DNA from: Streptomyces hygroscopicus subsp. hygroscopicus
Lineage (GTDB): Bacteria > Actinomycetota > Actinomycetes > Streptomycetales > Streptomycetaceae
Direction of reading: 5' to 3'
DNA length: 64,000 nucleotides
Assembly: GCF_001553455.1 (NCBI RefSeq)
Contig: NZ_BBOX01000139.1
Span: 1 to 64,000 of the forward strand
Part shown: piece after piece, positions 53,516 through 62,027 of the stretch
How the letters are laid out: every line of letters starts with the position of its first letter
Position numbering within the stretch: position 1 is the stretch's first letter
Made by a program: the position numbers and the translations under genes
The notes under the pieces: generated by a model
The model's database searches: none
What the model was told of the DNA's origin: nothing
The model's input: only the letters and a program-made list of their open reading frames with translations

Positions 53516-54190
53516 TCAGGCGGCCGACTTCGCCTTCGTGGCGTAGATGTCCACGTACTCCTGCCCGGACAGCCGCATGACCTCGCTCATCACCTCGTCG
53601 GTCACGGCCCGCAGCACATAGCGGTCGCGGTCCATGCCCTCGTAGCGGGTGAACTCCAGCGGCTCGCCGAAGCGGACCGCCACCCGGCCCGGCCGCGGCA
53701 GCCCCTTGCCGCCCGGCTGGATCCGGTCGGTCCCGATCATCGCGAACGGCACCACGGGCGCGCCGGTCATCAGCGCCAGGCGGGCGATACCGGTGCGGCC
53801 GCGGTAGAGGCGGCCGTCGGGGGAGCGGGTGCCCTCGGGGTAGATGCCGAAGACCTTGCCCTCCTCCAGCACCCGGCGCCCCGTCATCAGCGCCGCGACG
53901 CCGCCGCGTCCGCCGTCCCGGTCCACCGGGATCATGCCGACGCCGGTGAAGAACCAGGCCATCAGCCGGCCCTTGAAGCCCTTGCCCGTGACGTACTCGT
54001 CCTTGCCGATGAAGAAGACCTGACGGTCACAGACCAGCGGCAGGATCATCGAGTCGATGAAGGTCAGATGGTTCCCGGCGAGGATCACCGGGCCCGAGCC
54101 CGGAATGCCCTCGGCCCCCTCGACCCGTGGGCGGAACATCAGGCGCATCAGCGGACCGAGTACTGCCTTCAGAAACGCGAATCGGGACAC
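53516..54190 (-). CDS. 1-acyl-glycerol-3-phosphate acyltransferase (PlsC family)
   Basis: This 224-residue membrane-associated enzyme puts the second fatty acid on lysophosphatidic acid in phospholipid synthesis. Acyltransferase motifs are complete: NHLTFID (HX4D), the GMIPVDR motif, FGIYPEGTRSPDG and VPFAMIGTD. GGAGGG precedes the GTG start at 54190; the longer frame to 54313 lacks homology. It is divergent from the glycerophosphodiesterase gene, another lipid-headgroup enzyme. Confidence 0.92.
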   Translation of the reverse strand: MSRFAFLKAVLGPLMRLMFRPRVEGAEGIPGSGPVILAGNHLTFIDSMILPLVCDRQVFFIGKDEYVTGKGFKGRLMAWFFTGVGMIPVDRDGGRGGVAALMTGRRVLEEGKVFGIYPEGTRSPDGRLYRGRTGIARLALMTGAPVVPFAMIGTDRIQPGGKGLPRPGRVAVRFGEPLEFTRYEGMDRDRYVLRAVTDEVMSEVMRLSGQEYVDIYATKAKSAA

Positions 54191-54451
54191 GGGCCCTCCG
54201 GTCGGGGTCAAGGTCTGGGGCGCGTCGCCGCGGGGTCCGTCAACCGCGTACCGCACAGCAGCGCCGATGAGGACGATACTCGCCGGTTGCGCTCCGGCGC
54301 ACACCAGGTTCACCCACCTGATACGCGGTGTTGACGCACGTTCCCCCCGCGTTTCGGCCGACGTCTCCCGCAGGAAAGCCGACCACGCCTACCATCAGCC
54401 CGTCCTGTGACCGGATTTGACAGGTGTTGAACACCACATCAAGGAGTGCTC

Positions 54452-55615
54452 ATGGAGCGGGAGCAACAGCCCGGGCGGCGCGCCCTCCTGGGGGCCGCGG
54501 CCCTCGGCGCGGGAGCGATGGCGCTGGGCGGTGCGGGCACGGCGGCGGCCGCGGGCACGGAGGCGGCGCCGGGCGCGGCCTCGGGGGCGTCCGGCCGGAG
54601 CCGTGAGCTGCCGGTGCCCACCGTCATCGGCCACCGGGGCGCCAGCGGCTACCGGCCCGAGCACACCCTCGGCTCGTACCAGCTCGCCCTGGACATGGGC
54701 GCGGACATCATCGAACAGGACCTGGTCCCCACCAAGGACGGCCACCTGGTCTGCCGCCACGAGAACGACATCACGGCCACCACGGACGTCGCCTCGCACC
54801 CGGAGTTCGCCGACCGCAAGACCACCAAGACGGTCGACGGCACCAAGCTCACCGGCTGGTTCACCGAGGACTTCACCCTCGCCGAGCTGAAGACGCTGCG
54901 CGCCAAGGAGCGCATCCCGGGCACCCGCCAGCACAACACCCTCTACGACGGCCGCTGGGAGGTGCCCACGTTCGAGGAGGTGCTCCAGTGGGCCGACCGC
55001 GAGGGCCGCAGGCGCGGCCGCCGCGTCTGGCTGTACGTGGAGACCAAGCACCCCACCTACTTCCGCAAGCTCGGGCTCGGCCTCGAGGAGCCGCTGGCCA
55101 AGCTGCTGCGCCGGTACGGCCGCCACACGAAGGACGCGGCGCTGTTCCTCCAGTCCTTCGAGCCGGGCAGCATCCAGCGGCTGCGCAGGCTGGTCGGCAC
55201 CCCGGCGGTCGTGCTGCTGTCCACCCTCGACAGCAGGCCCTGGGACTTCGTCGAGGCGGGCGACCCGCGTACGGTGCGGGACCTGGTCACGCCGGAGGGG
55301 CTCGCGTGGATCGCGGGCTACGCCGAAGGCATCGGTCCGGATCTGTCGGTCATCATCCCCCGGACCTCCGACGGCAAGCTGGGCACGCCGACCGGAGTGG
55401 TGAAGGACGCCCACGCGGCGGGGCTGGTCCTGCACCCGTACACGGTGCGCAACGAGAACAGCTTCCTCCCGGCCGACTACCGCCGCGGTACCGACCCGAA
55501 CGCCTACGGTGACGCTTTCGGAGTGTTCAAGGCATACTTCGCGACCGGAATTGACGGAATCTTCTCCGACAACCCGGACACCGCGCTTCTCGCGGCGGCG
55601 GACTTCCGTAAGTAA
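54452..55615 (+). CDS. Secreted glycerophosphodiester phosphodiesterase
   Basis: This 387-residue enzyme hydrolyses glycerophosphodiesters to glycerol 3-phosphate and an alcohol. A twin-arginine-like signal (PGRRALLGAAALGAGAMALGG) and Ala/Gly-rich linker precede the GDPD barrel (about residues 55-385). Catalytic residues are seen in VIGHRGASGYRPEHTLGSY, DIIEQDLVPTKDGHLVCRHENDI, with WLYVETKHP and the final GIDGIFSDNPDTA. AAGGAG precedes the ATG at 54452 by five bases. Confidence 0.93.
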   Translation: MEREQQPGRRALLGAAALGAGAMALGGAGTAAAAGTEAAPGAASGASGRSRELPVPTVIGHRGASGYRPEHTLGSYQLALDMGADIIEQDLVPTKDGHLVCRHENDITATTDVASHPEFADRKTTKTVDGTKLTGWFTEDFTLAELKTLRAKERIPGTRQHNTLYDGRWEVPTFEEVLQWADREGRRRGRRVWLYVETKHPTYFRKLGLGLEEPLAKLLRRYGRHTKDAALFLQSFEPGSIQRLRRLVGTPAVVLLSTLDSRPWDFVEAGDPRTVRDLVTPEGLAWIAGYAEGIGPDLSVIIPRTSDGKLGTPTGVVKDAHAAGLVLHPYTVRNENSFLPADYRRGTDPNAYGDAFGVFKAYFATGIDGIFSDNPDTALLAAADFRK

Positions 55616-55772
55616 CGCGCACCATCCGCGGGGAGCGGCCACACCAGGCGGCGGGGGCGCGAAGGGCGGCGGGGGCGCGCGGGCGTCAAGGCGCGGCCCC
55701 GCCGCCTCCCCGGTCGGGTGAGAGAAGCGTCACCCGGCAACCATCCCCCGACCGGGCCTCGTCCCGCCCGGC

Positions 55773-56294
55773 ATGGACCTTGTGAAGCAGCTCGGCCCGC
55801 TGCTCGCCGCCGAGGCGGCGGCCGAGGCGTACGGCGTCGGCGTCGAACCCGCCGAACTCGAACAGGCCGTCTGGTTACGGCTGCTGGAACGCACCCGCGA
55901 CACCGGACCGCCGCCCCACCCCGCCCGCTGGCTGCGCTGCGCCGTACGGGCCGAGGTGCGCGGGGCCAGGCGCCGGGCGCGCCGCGAGGTGCCGTACGAC
56001 CCGGTGTCCGGCGGCCCGCCCAGCGGTCCCGAGTCCCACCCTGCCGAACACGCCGTGCTGGCCGCGGAGGCCCGCCGGACGCTGCGTGCGGCGGTGCGCC
56101 GGCTGCCCGGCCGCTGCCCCGCGCTGCTCGCGGCGATGCTCTCCCGGTCCGATCCCACGTACCGCGAGATCGCCGGGCAGTTGGGAATGTCACAGGGGAG
56201 TCTGGGGCCGGTTCGTTCCCGATGTCTGGGTTGCCTGCGCAGAATGCTCACGGCGGAGGTTGCGGCTCCTGAACCGTGGGGAAAGGAGCGGTAG
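55773..56294 (+). CDS. Sigma-70-like (ECF-type) factor
   Basis: This 173-residue protein has a region-2-like N-terminal helix set (about residues 20-75, LEQAVWLRLLERTRDTGPPPHPARWLRCAVRAEVRGARRRARR) and a region-4-like helix-turn-helix (about 105-160, RTLRAAVRRLPGRCPALLAAMLSRSDPTYREIAGQLGMSQGSLGPVRSRCLGCLRRML). It is short for an ECF sigma factor. No anti-sigma gene is adjacent; a GNAT gene follows. Confidence 0.78.
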   Translation: MDLVKQLGPLLAAEAAAEAYGVGVEPAELEQAVWLRLLERTRDTGPPPHPARWLRCAVRAEVRGARRRARREVPYDPVSGGPPSGPESHPAEHAVLAAEARRTLRAAVRRLPGRCPALLAAMLSRSDPTYREIAGQLGMSQGSLGPVRSRCLGCLRRMLTAEVAAPEPWGKER

Positions 56295-56414
56295 ACAACC
56301 GGCGCCTCGGAGGCGGATGCCGACCACGCGGCGCCTCCACCCAGGCCATGAACCCCGGTCGCACTCCTACCCTCAACGCGACCGGGGAACCAAGAAAAGG
56401 GGAGGCATGCGCAC

Positions 56415-56924
56415 ATGGGCATGAGCGTGACCATCTCCGCGGCGACCGCGGACGACGCCGAGCAGATCCTGAAGCTGCAGTATCTGTGCTACCAGGGCGA
56501 GGCGGAGCTCTACGGGGACTACACGATCGAACCGCTGACGCAGTCGCTCGACGACCTGCGCGCCGAACTGAGCGAGGGCTGCGTGCTCGTCGCCCGGCTC
56601 GGCGAGGAGGTCGTCGGTTCCGTCCGCGGGGTCGTCGACGACAAGGGGACCGCCGCCATTGCCAAGCTGATCGTCCACCCGCGGATGCAGCGGCACGGCC
56701 TGGGCGGCCGGCTGCTCGCCGCGATCGAGGAGCGGCTGGCCGAGGAGCGGGCCGCCAAGCGGTACCGCCTGTTCACCGGCCACCGCAGCGAGGGCAATCT
56801 ACGGCTGTACCGCCGTTACGGCTACGCCCAGGTGGGCACCGAGGAGGTCAACCGCCGGCTGAGCCTGGTCACCCTGGAGAAGGACGCCACCGCCACCGCC
56901 ACCGCGTACGCCACCAGCGCCTAG
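56415..56924 (+). CDS. GNAT-family N-acetyltransferase
   Basis: This 169-residue acetyltransferase has AKLIVHPRMQRHGLGGRLLAAIEERLAEE (acetyl-CoA loop RMQRHGLG) and FTGHRSEGNLRLYRRYGYAQVG. The start is the ATG at 56415, or that at 56421, after GGGGAGG. It follows the sigma-like gene by 120 bases. Substrate unknown. Confidence 0.87.
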   Translation: MGMSVTISAATADDAEQILKLQYLCYQGEAELYGDYTIEPLTQSLDDLRAELSEGCVLVARLGEEVVGSVRGVVDDKGTAAIAKLIVHPRMQRHGLGGRLLAAIEERLAEERAAKRYRLFTGHRSEGNLRLYRRYGYAQVGTEEVNRRLSLVTLEKDATATATAYATSA

Positions 56925-56962
56925 ACCGCGGCCTGACGCACACCGGCCGGCGCGGTGAGCGG

Positions 56963-57448
56963 TCAGTCCCGGCGGGCCCTGCGCAGCCACAGCAGACCCG
57001 TGACCGGCAGGAAGACCGGGATGAACAGATAGCCCATCCCGTAGTCGGACCACACCGTCTGGTCGGGGAAGGCCGAGGGGTCGGCAAGGGTCCAGGTGCC
57101 CACCGCCAGCACCCCCAGCAACTCCGCCGCGCAGCACACGAGCGCCGCCTTGCGCGCCCCCTCGCCGCCGCGCACCAGCGAGACCGTGATGAACGCGTAC
57201 ACCACGGCGGAGACCGCCGAGAGGATGTAGGCGAGCGGGGCCTCGTGGTACTGGGCGATCAGCTGGTAGACCGAGCGGGACGCGGCGGCCACGGTGAACA
57301 CCCCGTAGAGCATCACCAGCAGCCGCCCGGGGCCCTGGCCCAGCCCGGTGCGCGCCGTCGCCGCCGGCTCCGTCCCGCCGGCTGCGGGGTTCCCGCCCGC
57401 CGGGTTTGATGTGTTTCCGGCCACCGGCGCCTCCCGGGATTCAGCCAC
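56963..57448 (-). CDS. Membrane protein, unknown
   Basis: This 161-residue protein starts with a polar, Pro/Ala/Gly-rich region (about residues 1-38) followed by four predicted membrane helices (LLVMLYGVFTVAAASRSVYQL, LAYILSAVSAVVYAFITVSLV, AALVCCAAELLGVLAVGTW, GYLFIPVFLPVTGLLWL). GGGAGGG precedes the GTG at 57448. It overlaps the end of the upstream membrane protein gene, so the two are probably one unit. Confidence 0.8.
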   Translation of the reverse strand: MAESREAPVAGNTSNPAGGNPAAGGTEPAATARTGLGQGPGRLLVMLYGVFTVAAASRSVYQLIAQYHEAPLAYILSAVSAVVYAFITVSLVRGGEGARKAALVCCAAELLGVLAVGTWTLADPSAFPDQTVWSDYGMGYLFIPVFLPVTGLLWLRRARRD

Positions 57449-57809
57449 CGATCCCTCCCCAGATGTCGTACAGCCGCACCTCGAGCACGGCCAGCACCAC
57501 GGCCGCCGCGGAGACCGTCGCCGAACCCCAGCGGGTCCGCTCCGCGAGCGACATGAACGCCGCGATCGGCACCGCGAGCGCCGACCCGATGAGATACGCC
57601 ACGAAGATCGCCACACCCTGCTGGGGGTCGGCGCCGCCCGCCAGCCGCACCACCCCTATGACCAGTTGCACGATCGCCAGCACGGCCACCACGGCCATGC
57701 CGATGAAGTGCCAGTCCTTGGTCGGCTGGTCCCGGTAGGCGGCGAAACCGCACCACGCGGCGAGGACGAGGGCGGCCACACCGAGGGCGACCGTCAGCGC
57801 GTCGATCAA
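57441..57809 (-). CDS. Membrane protein, unknown (TTG start)
   Basis: This 122-residue protein has four predicted helices (ALTVALGVAALVLAAWCGFAA, FIGMAVVAVLAIVQLVIGVV, VAIFVAYLIGSALAVPIAAF, ATVSAAAVVLAVLEVRLYDI). GGAGG lies five bases before a TTG at 57809, which is the best start; no ATG or GTG fits. It is translationally overlapped with the next membrane protein. The pair may form one complex; no family function is known to me. Confidence 0.8.
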   Translation of the reverse strand: MIDALTVALGVAALVLAAWCGFAAYRDQPTKDWHFIGMAVVAVLAIVQLVIGVVRLAGGADPQQGVAIFVAYLIGSALAVPIAAFMSLAERTRWGSATVSAAAVVLAVLEVRLYDIWGGIGG

Positions 57810-57957
57810 CGGGACCTCCGCGCGGCGCGGCGGCGCACCCGACGGCGGCGCACACAGGGAGTGACAAGCATGGGACGAGGGTAATCGGCCCGGCCGGGCG
57901 GGCCGCGCCCGGCCCCGGGGCCCGGGAGCGTCCCCGCCCCGACGTACGCTGCGGCTC

Positions 57958-58605
57958 ATGAAGATCTCCGCTGCCGCGCTGTTGTTCGACAACGACGGAA
58001 CCCTCGTCTCGTCCCTGGACTCGGTCTTGCGCTGCTGGACCCGCTGGGCCGAGGAGTGCGGGATCGCGCCGGAGGACTTCGCCCGGGTCGAGCTGCACGG
58101 CCGCCCGGCCGACGACATCATCGCCGAGCTGCTCCCCGCCGACCGCGCCCCGCGGGCCCGGGCGCGCATCGACGAGCTGGAACTGGAGGACGTACCGGGC
58201 GGGGTGAAGCTGCTCCCCGGCACCGCCGAACTGCTGGCGGGGCTGCCCGCCGGGCGCTGGGCCGTGGTGACCTCCGCGGGCCGCGAACTGGCCGAGGCCC
58301 GCCTGGCCGAGGTGGGGATCCGTCCGGGGACGCTGATCAGCGCCGATGACATCACCCGCGGCAAGCCCGACCCCGAGCCCTTCCTGCTGGCCGCCGAACG
58401 GCTGGGAGTGGACCCGGCACGCTGTGTGGTCTTCGAGGACGCCCCGGCCGGGCTCGCGGCGGGCCGCGCGGCCGGGATGCGGACCGTGGCGTTGGCCACA
58501 ACCGCCGACCGGAGCGAACTGGTGGCCGACCTCGTGGTCGAGGATCTGTCGGCCGTGTCCGCACAGGTCGTCGACGGGGGCGTGGAGATCACCGCACGGG
58601 TCTGA
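57958..58605 (+). CDS. HAD-superfamily sugar-phosphatase-like hydrolase
   Basis: This 215-residue phosphatase has the HAD motifs: motif I LLFDNDGTLVSS (Asp11 and Asp13), motif II VVTSAG, motif III Lys in DITRGKPDPEPFLLAAERLGVDPARCVVFEDAPAGLAAGRAAG. Size and cap region fit the phosphoglycolate or sugar-phosphate phosphatase subgroup. Substrate unknown. The ATG at 57958 lacks a strong ribosome binding site and may be leaderless. Confidence 0.9.
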   Translation: MKISAAALLFDNDGTLVSSLDSVLRCWTRWAEECGIAPEDFARVELHGRPADDIIAELLPADRAPRARARIDELELEDVPGGVKLLPGTAELLAGLPAGRWAVVTSAGRELAEARLAEVGIRPGTLISADDITRGKPDPEPFLLAAERLGVDPARCVVFEDAPAGLAAGRAAGMRTVALATTADRSELVADLVVEDLSAVSAQVVDGGVEITARV

Positions 58606-59007
58606 GCCGGCCCCCGGCGCCCCCTCCGACCGTCCAGGAGCCGGTCACCGATGTCCGCTATGCGGAATGCCTGAGAGGTCCGTACCGGTGTCTGCTTTAC
58701 TTGCGGCCATGACCACGACGAGCTGCCGCACCCCTGCGACCGAGGCGATCCCCGCGCCCGGTGCTCGTTGTCGGTGTCGAATGTGTGACCGCTGAGGGCC
58801 CCTGCCTGCGCCTCGCGCCCCGAAGCGAGACCCGCTGAGCCGGACCCGCGCGCCCCCCGGCGCCGGACCGAGCCGCCCCGCGTCACCGGAACCCGGAACC
58901 GCGCCACGCGGCGCGTACGCCCTCGGGTCCGCCCTGCCGCGTTCCGCAATGAACGAGCCGTGTCCGGCGGCACCAACCGCCGCGCACTCAACAGTGACGG
59001 AAACCCT
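58606..59007. other. metNIQ leader region
   Basis: The 400 bases between the HAD gene and metN contain the 28-codon leader peptide listed separately and, after it, a GC-rich stretch (58796-58900) able to fold into alternative stems. No S-box (SAM) riboswitch core was recognised. A possible -10 (TTTACT) lies at about 58696-58701, just before the leader peptide. Confidence 0.5.
58709..58795 (+). CDS. Cys-rich leader peptide upstream of metNIQ
   Basis: This short frame of 28 codons starts with ATG and ends CRCRMCDR before a TGA, so three Cys codons and one Met codon fall in the last eight positions; another Cys is at residue 6. Such a cluster directly upstream of a sulfur amino acid uptake operon is what is expected of a ribosome-mediated attenuator sensing charged tRNA-Cys. 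Cys-rich upstream peptides before sulfur genes are known in mycobacteria. The role here is inference. Confidence 0.6.
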   Translation: MTTTSCRTPATEAIPAPGARCRCRMCDR

Positions 59008-60063
59008 GTGATCACCACCACGGACCTGACCAAGGTCTACCGCTCACGAGGCCGCGAGGTCACCGCCCTCGACGGCGTCGATCTGCATGTCCGCGAGGGA
59101 GAGGTGTACGGCGTCGTCGGCCAGAGCGGCGCCGGGAAGTCCACCCTCATCCGCTGCGTCAACCTCCTGGAGCGCCCCACCTCCGGCACGGTCAGCGTGG
59201 CCGGTCAGGACCTCACCGCGCTCGCCGGGCGGGGACAGGGGGCGGGCTCCGCGCTGCGCCGGGCGCGCACCGGCATCGGCATGGTGTTCCAGCACTTCAA
59301 CCTGCTCTCCTCGCGCACCGTGCGGGACAACGTCGAGCTGCCCCTGGAGATCCTCGGCGTCTCGGGCAAGGAGCGCACCCGCAAGGCCCTGGAGCTGCTG
59401 GAGCTGGTGGGCCTCGGTGACAAGGCGAAGGCGTACCCGGCGCAGCTGTCCGGCGGCCAGAAGCAGCGCGTCGGCATCGCCCGCGCCCTGGCCGGCGACC
59501 CCAAGGTGCTGCTGTCGGACGAGGCGACCTCCGCGCTGGACCCCGAGACCACCCGCTCCATCCTCCAGCTGCTGCGCGACCTCAACGAACAGCTGGGCCT
59601 GACCGTGCTGCTCATCACGCACGAGATGGACGTCGTCAAGACCATCTGCGACTCGGCCGCGCTGATGCGCGACGGGCGGATCGTGGAGTCCGGCAAGGTC
59701 ACCGAGCTGCTGGCCACGCCCGGTTCGGAGCTGGCCCAGGAGCTGTTCCCGGTCGGCGGGGTGGCCTCCGGCGAGGACCGCACGGTGGTGGACCTCACCT
59801 TCCAGGGCGAGGCGGCCACCAAGCCGGTCATCTCCCGGCTCTCCCGTACGTACAACATCGACATCTCGATCCTGGGCGCCGCGATGGAAACCGTCGGCGG
59901 CCACCAGGTCGGCCGGATGCGGATCGAACTGCCCGGCCGGTTCGAGGAGAACGTCGTCCCCATCGGCTTCCTGCGGGAGCAGGGCCTGCAGGTCGATGTG
60001 GCGGCCGTCGCCGACGGCCCGCGGGCGAACCCGACCCCGCTGCTCAAGGAGGGCGCCAAGTGA
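59008..60063 (+). CDS. metN: Methionine ABC transporter, ATP-binding protein
   Basis: This 351-residue ATPase drives methionine import. Walker A GQSGAGKST, signature QLSGGQKQRVGIARAL, Walker B VLLSDEATSALD and the switch His in LITHEMDVV are present; the C-terminal NIL/ACT-type regulatory domain (about residues 265-345) that senses methionine follows (ISRLSRTYNIDISILGAAMETVGG). The GTG at 59008 gives the usual start (ITTTDLTKVYRSRGREVTALDG); a GTG at 58960 would add 16 residues. Overlaps metI by GTGA. Confidence 0.95.
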   Translation: MITTTDLTKVYRSRGREVTALDGVDLHVREGEVYGVVGQSGAGKSTLIRCVNLLERPTSGTVSVAGQDLTALAGRGQGAGSALRRARTGIGMVFQHFNLLSSRTVRDNVELPLEILGVSGKERTRKALELLELVGLGDKAKAYPAQLSGGQKQRVGIARALAGDPKVLLSDEATSALDPETTRSILQLLRDLNEQLGLTVLLITHEMDVVKTICDSAALMRDGRIVESGKVTELLATPGSELAQELFPVGGVASGEDRTVVDLTFQGEAATKPVISRLSRTYNIDISILGAAMETVGGHQVGRMRIELPGRFEENVVPIGFLREQGLQVDVAAVADGPRANPTPLLKEGAK

Positions 60064-60851
60064 CCTGGTCCGATATGGAGCCCCTGCTGGAGCAGGCGTG
60101 TTGGGACACCCTCTACATGGTCGGCTGGTCGGCGCTGATCGCCGTCGTCGGCGGACTGCCGCTCGGTGTGCTGCTGGTCCTCACCGACCGGGGCGGAGTG
60201 CTGCAGAACGTCGTGGTGAACAAGGTCATCGGGCAGATCGTCAACATCGCGCGTTCGATGCCGTTCATCATCCTGATGGTCGCCCTGATCTCCTTCACCC
60301 GCCTGATCGTGGGGACCACCATCGGCCCCGAGGCCGCGATCGTGCCCCTGGCGATCGGAGCCATCCCCTTCTACGCCCGGCTCGTGGAGACCTCGGTGCG
60401 CGAGGTGGACGGCGGGCTGGTGGAGGCCGTGCAGTCGATGGGCGGCTCCACCTGGACCATCGTCCGCAAGGTGCTGCTGCCCGAGTCGCTGCCCGCGCTG
60501 ATCTCCAGCGCGACCACCACGATCGTCGCGCTCATCGGCTACTCCGCGATGGCCGGCACGGTCGGCGCCGGTGGCCTGGGCGACCTGGCGGTCCGCTACG
60601 GCTACCAGCGGTTCGAGACCGAGCTGATGTGGATCACCGTCGCCATCCTCGCGGTGGTCATCTCCGTCATCCAGTTCGTGGGCGACCTCGCCGCCCGCGG
60701 CCTGTCGCACCGCGGCCGCTCCTCGGTCGCCCCGCGGCTGGTGCTGCTGCGCGGCCGCGCGCCCCGCGCCGGGGAGCCCGCCGCGGCCCCGGCGGCGCGG
60801 GAGACCGGGCCCGCCGAGATCGAGTCCGTGGAGCCCACCAAGGTCCCCTGA
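60060..60851 (+). CDS. metI: Methionine ABC transporter, permease
   Basis: This 263-residue membrane permease has five or six helices. The EAA loop is seen in VEAVQSMGGSTWTIVRKVLLPESLPALISS, the site that contacts MetN. The C-terminal 50 residues are Arg/Pro/Ala-rich and cytoplasmic. GTG start at 60060 overlaps the metN stop. Confidence 0.95.
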   Translation: MTWSDMEPLLEQACWDTLYMVGWSALIAVVGGLPLGVLLVLTDRGGVLQNVVVNKVIGQIVNIARSMPFIILMVALISFTRLIVGTTIGPEAAIVPLAIGAIPFYARLVETSVREVDGGLVEAVQSMGGSTWTIVRKVLLPESLPALISSATTTIVALIGYSAMAGTVGAGGLGDLAVRYGYQRFETELMWITVAILAVVISVIQFVGDLAARGLSHRGRSSVAPRLVLLRGRAPRAGEPAAAPAARETGPAEIESVEPTKVP

Positions 60852-60938
60852 GCCCCCACCCGTCCCCGTACCGGCCCGCCCGGACCCCGCATGTGCACCC
60901 GCGGCGGATCCGTGCGCCCCTGAAGAAAGGCACTTTTC

Positions 60939-61760
60939 GTGCGTAACACCACCAAGACCGTCACCACCGTCCTCGCCGCCGGGGCCCTGGCCCTGGGCCT
61001 CACCGCCTGCGGCGCCGGCTCCTCGGGCGACAAGAACGGCGTGCTGGTCGTCGCCGCGAGCCCGGTCCCGCACGCGGAGATACTCAACTACGTCAAGGAC
61101 CACCTGGCCGCCAAGGAGGGCCTCAAGCTCGAGGTCAAGGAGTTCACCGACTACAACACGCCGAACCTCTCCACCCAGGACGGCTCGGTCGACGCCAACT
61201 ACTTCCAGAACCAGCCGTTCCTCGACGACTTCAACAAGAAGAAGGGCACCGACATCGTGCCCGTCGTCACCGTGCACCTCGAGCCGCTGGGCCTCTACTC
61301 GCACAAGGTGAAGAAGGCCGACGAGCTGAAGAAGGGCGCCACCGTGGCCGTCCCGAGCGACACGGTCAACGAGGCCCGCGCGCTGAAGCTGCTGGAGGCA
61401 GGCGGCGTCATCAAGCTCAAGAGCGGTGTCGGCAACGAGGCAACCCCTAAGGACATCGCCGACAACCCCAAGGGCCTGAAGTTCAAGGAACTGGAGGCCG
61501 CGCAGCTGCCGCGCTCGCTCGACGACGTGGACGCCGCGGTCATCAACGGCAACTACGCCATCGAGGCGGATCTCAAGCCCGCCAAGGACGCCATCCTCCT
61601 CGAATCGGCCAAGAACAACCCGTACGCCAACTTCCTGGCCGTGAAGAAGGGCAACGAGGACGACCCGCGTGTGAAGAAGCTCGCCAAGCTCCTCACCTCG
61701 CCCCAGGTGAAGAAGTTCATCAAGGACAAGTACCAGGGCTCCGTACTGGCGTCCTTCTGA
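60939..61760 (+). CDS. metQ: Methionine-binding lipoprotein
   Basis: This 273-residue lipoprotein is the extracellular receptor of the methionine importer. The lipobox LGLTACGAGSSG gives Cys about residue 24. Family landmarks are VAASPVPHAEILNYVKDHLAAKEGLKLEV, LSTQDGSVDANYFQNQPFLDDF, VVTVHLEPLGLYSHKVKK and AAVINGNYAIEADLKP. GAAAGGCAC precedes the GTG at 60939. Last gene of metNIQ. Confidence 0.95.
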   Translation: MRNTTKTVTTVLAAGALALGLTACGAGSSGDKNGVLVVAASPVPHAEILNYVKDHLAAKEGLKLEVKEFTDYNTPNLSTQDGSVDANYFQNQPFLDDFNKKKGTDIVPVVTVHLEPLGLYSHKVKKADELKKGATVAVPSDTVNEARALKLLEAGGVIKLKSGVGNEATPKDIADNPKGLKFKELEAAQLPRSLDDVDAAVINGNYAIEADLKPAKDAILLESAKNNPYANFLAVKKGNEDDPRVKKLAKLLTSPQVKKFIKDKYQGSVLASF

Positions 61761-61784
61761 TCCGCGGCACACCGCGGCACTCCG

Positions 61785-61860
61785 GGGGCACACCGCGAAC
61801 GCCGCGGCACACCGAGGGCGCACCGCGAACGCCGCGAACACCGCGACGTCCAGCGCAACA
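61785..61860. repeat. Short CACACCGCGAACGCCGCG repeats
   Basis: The word GCACACCGCGAACGCCGCG and its variants occur two to three times between metQ and its terminator. Confidence 0.6.
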
Positions 61861-61896
61861 ATTACGCCAACATTCCCGCCCGCCGGCGGATCCCCG

Positions 61897-61933
61897 AGGC
61901 TCCGCATTCGGACCACAACCGGATGCGGAGCCT
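61897..61933 (+). terminator. Terminator after metQ
   Basis: A 15-bp stem with one wobble (AGGCTCCGCATTCGG, 61897-61911, with 61919-61933) encloses a 7-base loop and is followed by TTCCGATT. Confidence 0.85.
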
Positions 61934-62027
61934 TCCGATTCACCCCCCGCGCTGCATTTAACCTGCGCGATGCTGCATGCTGGGCCTCTCTACGGCCCTG
62001 AAACGACCCCCGGTTACGGAGCGGCGC

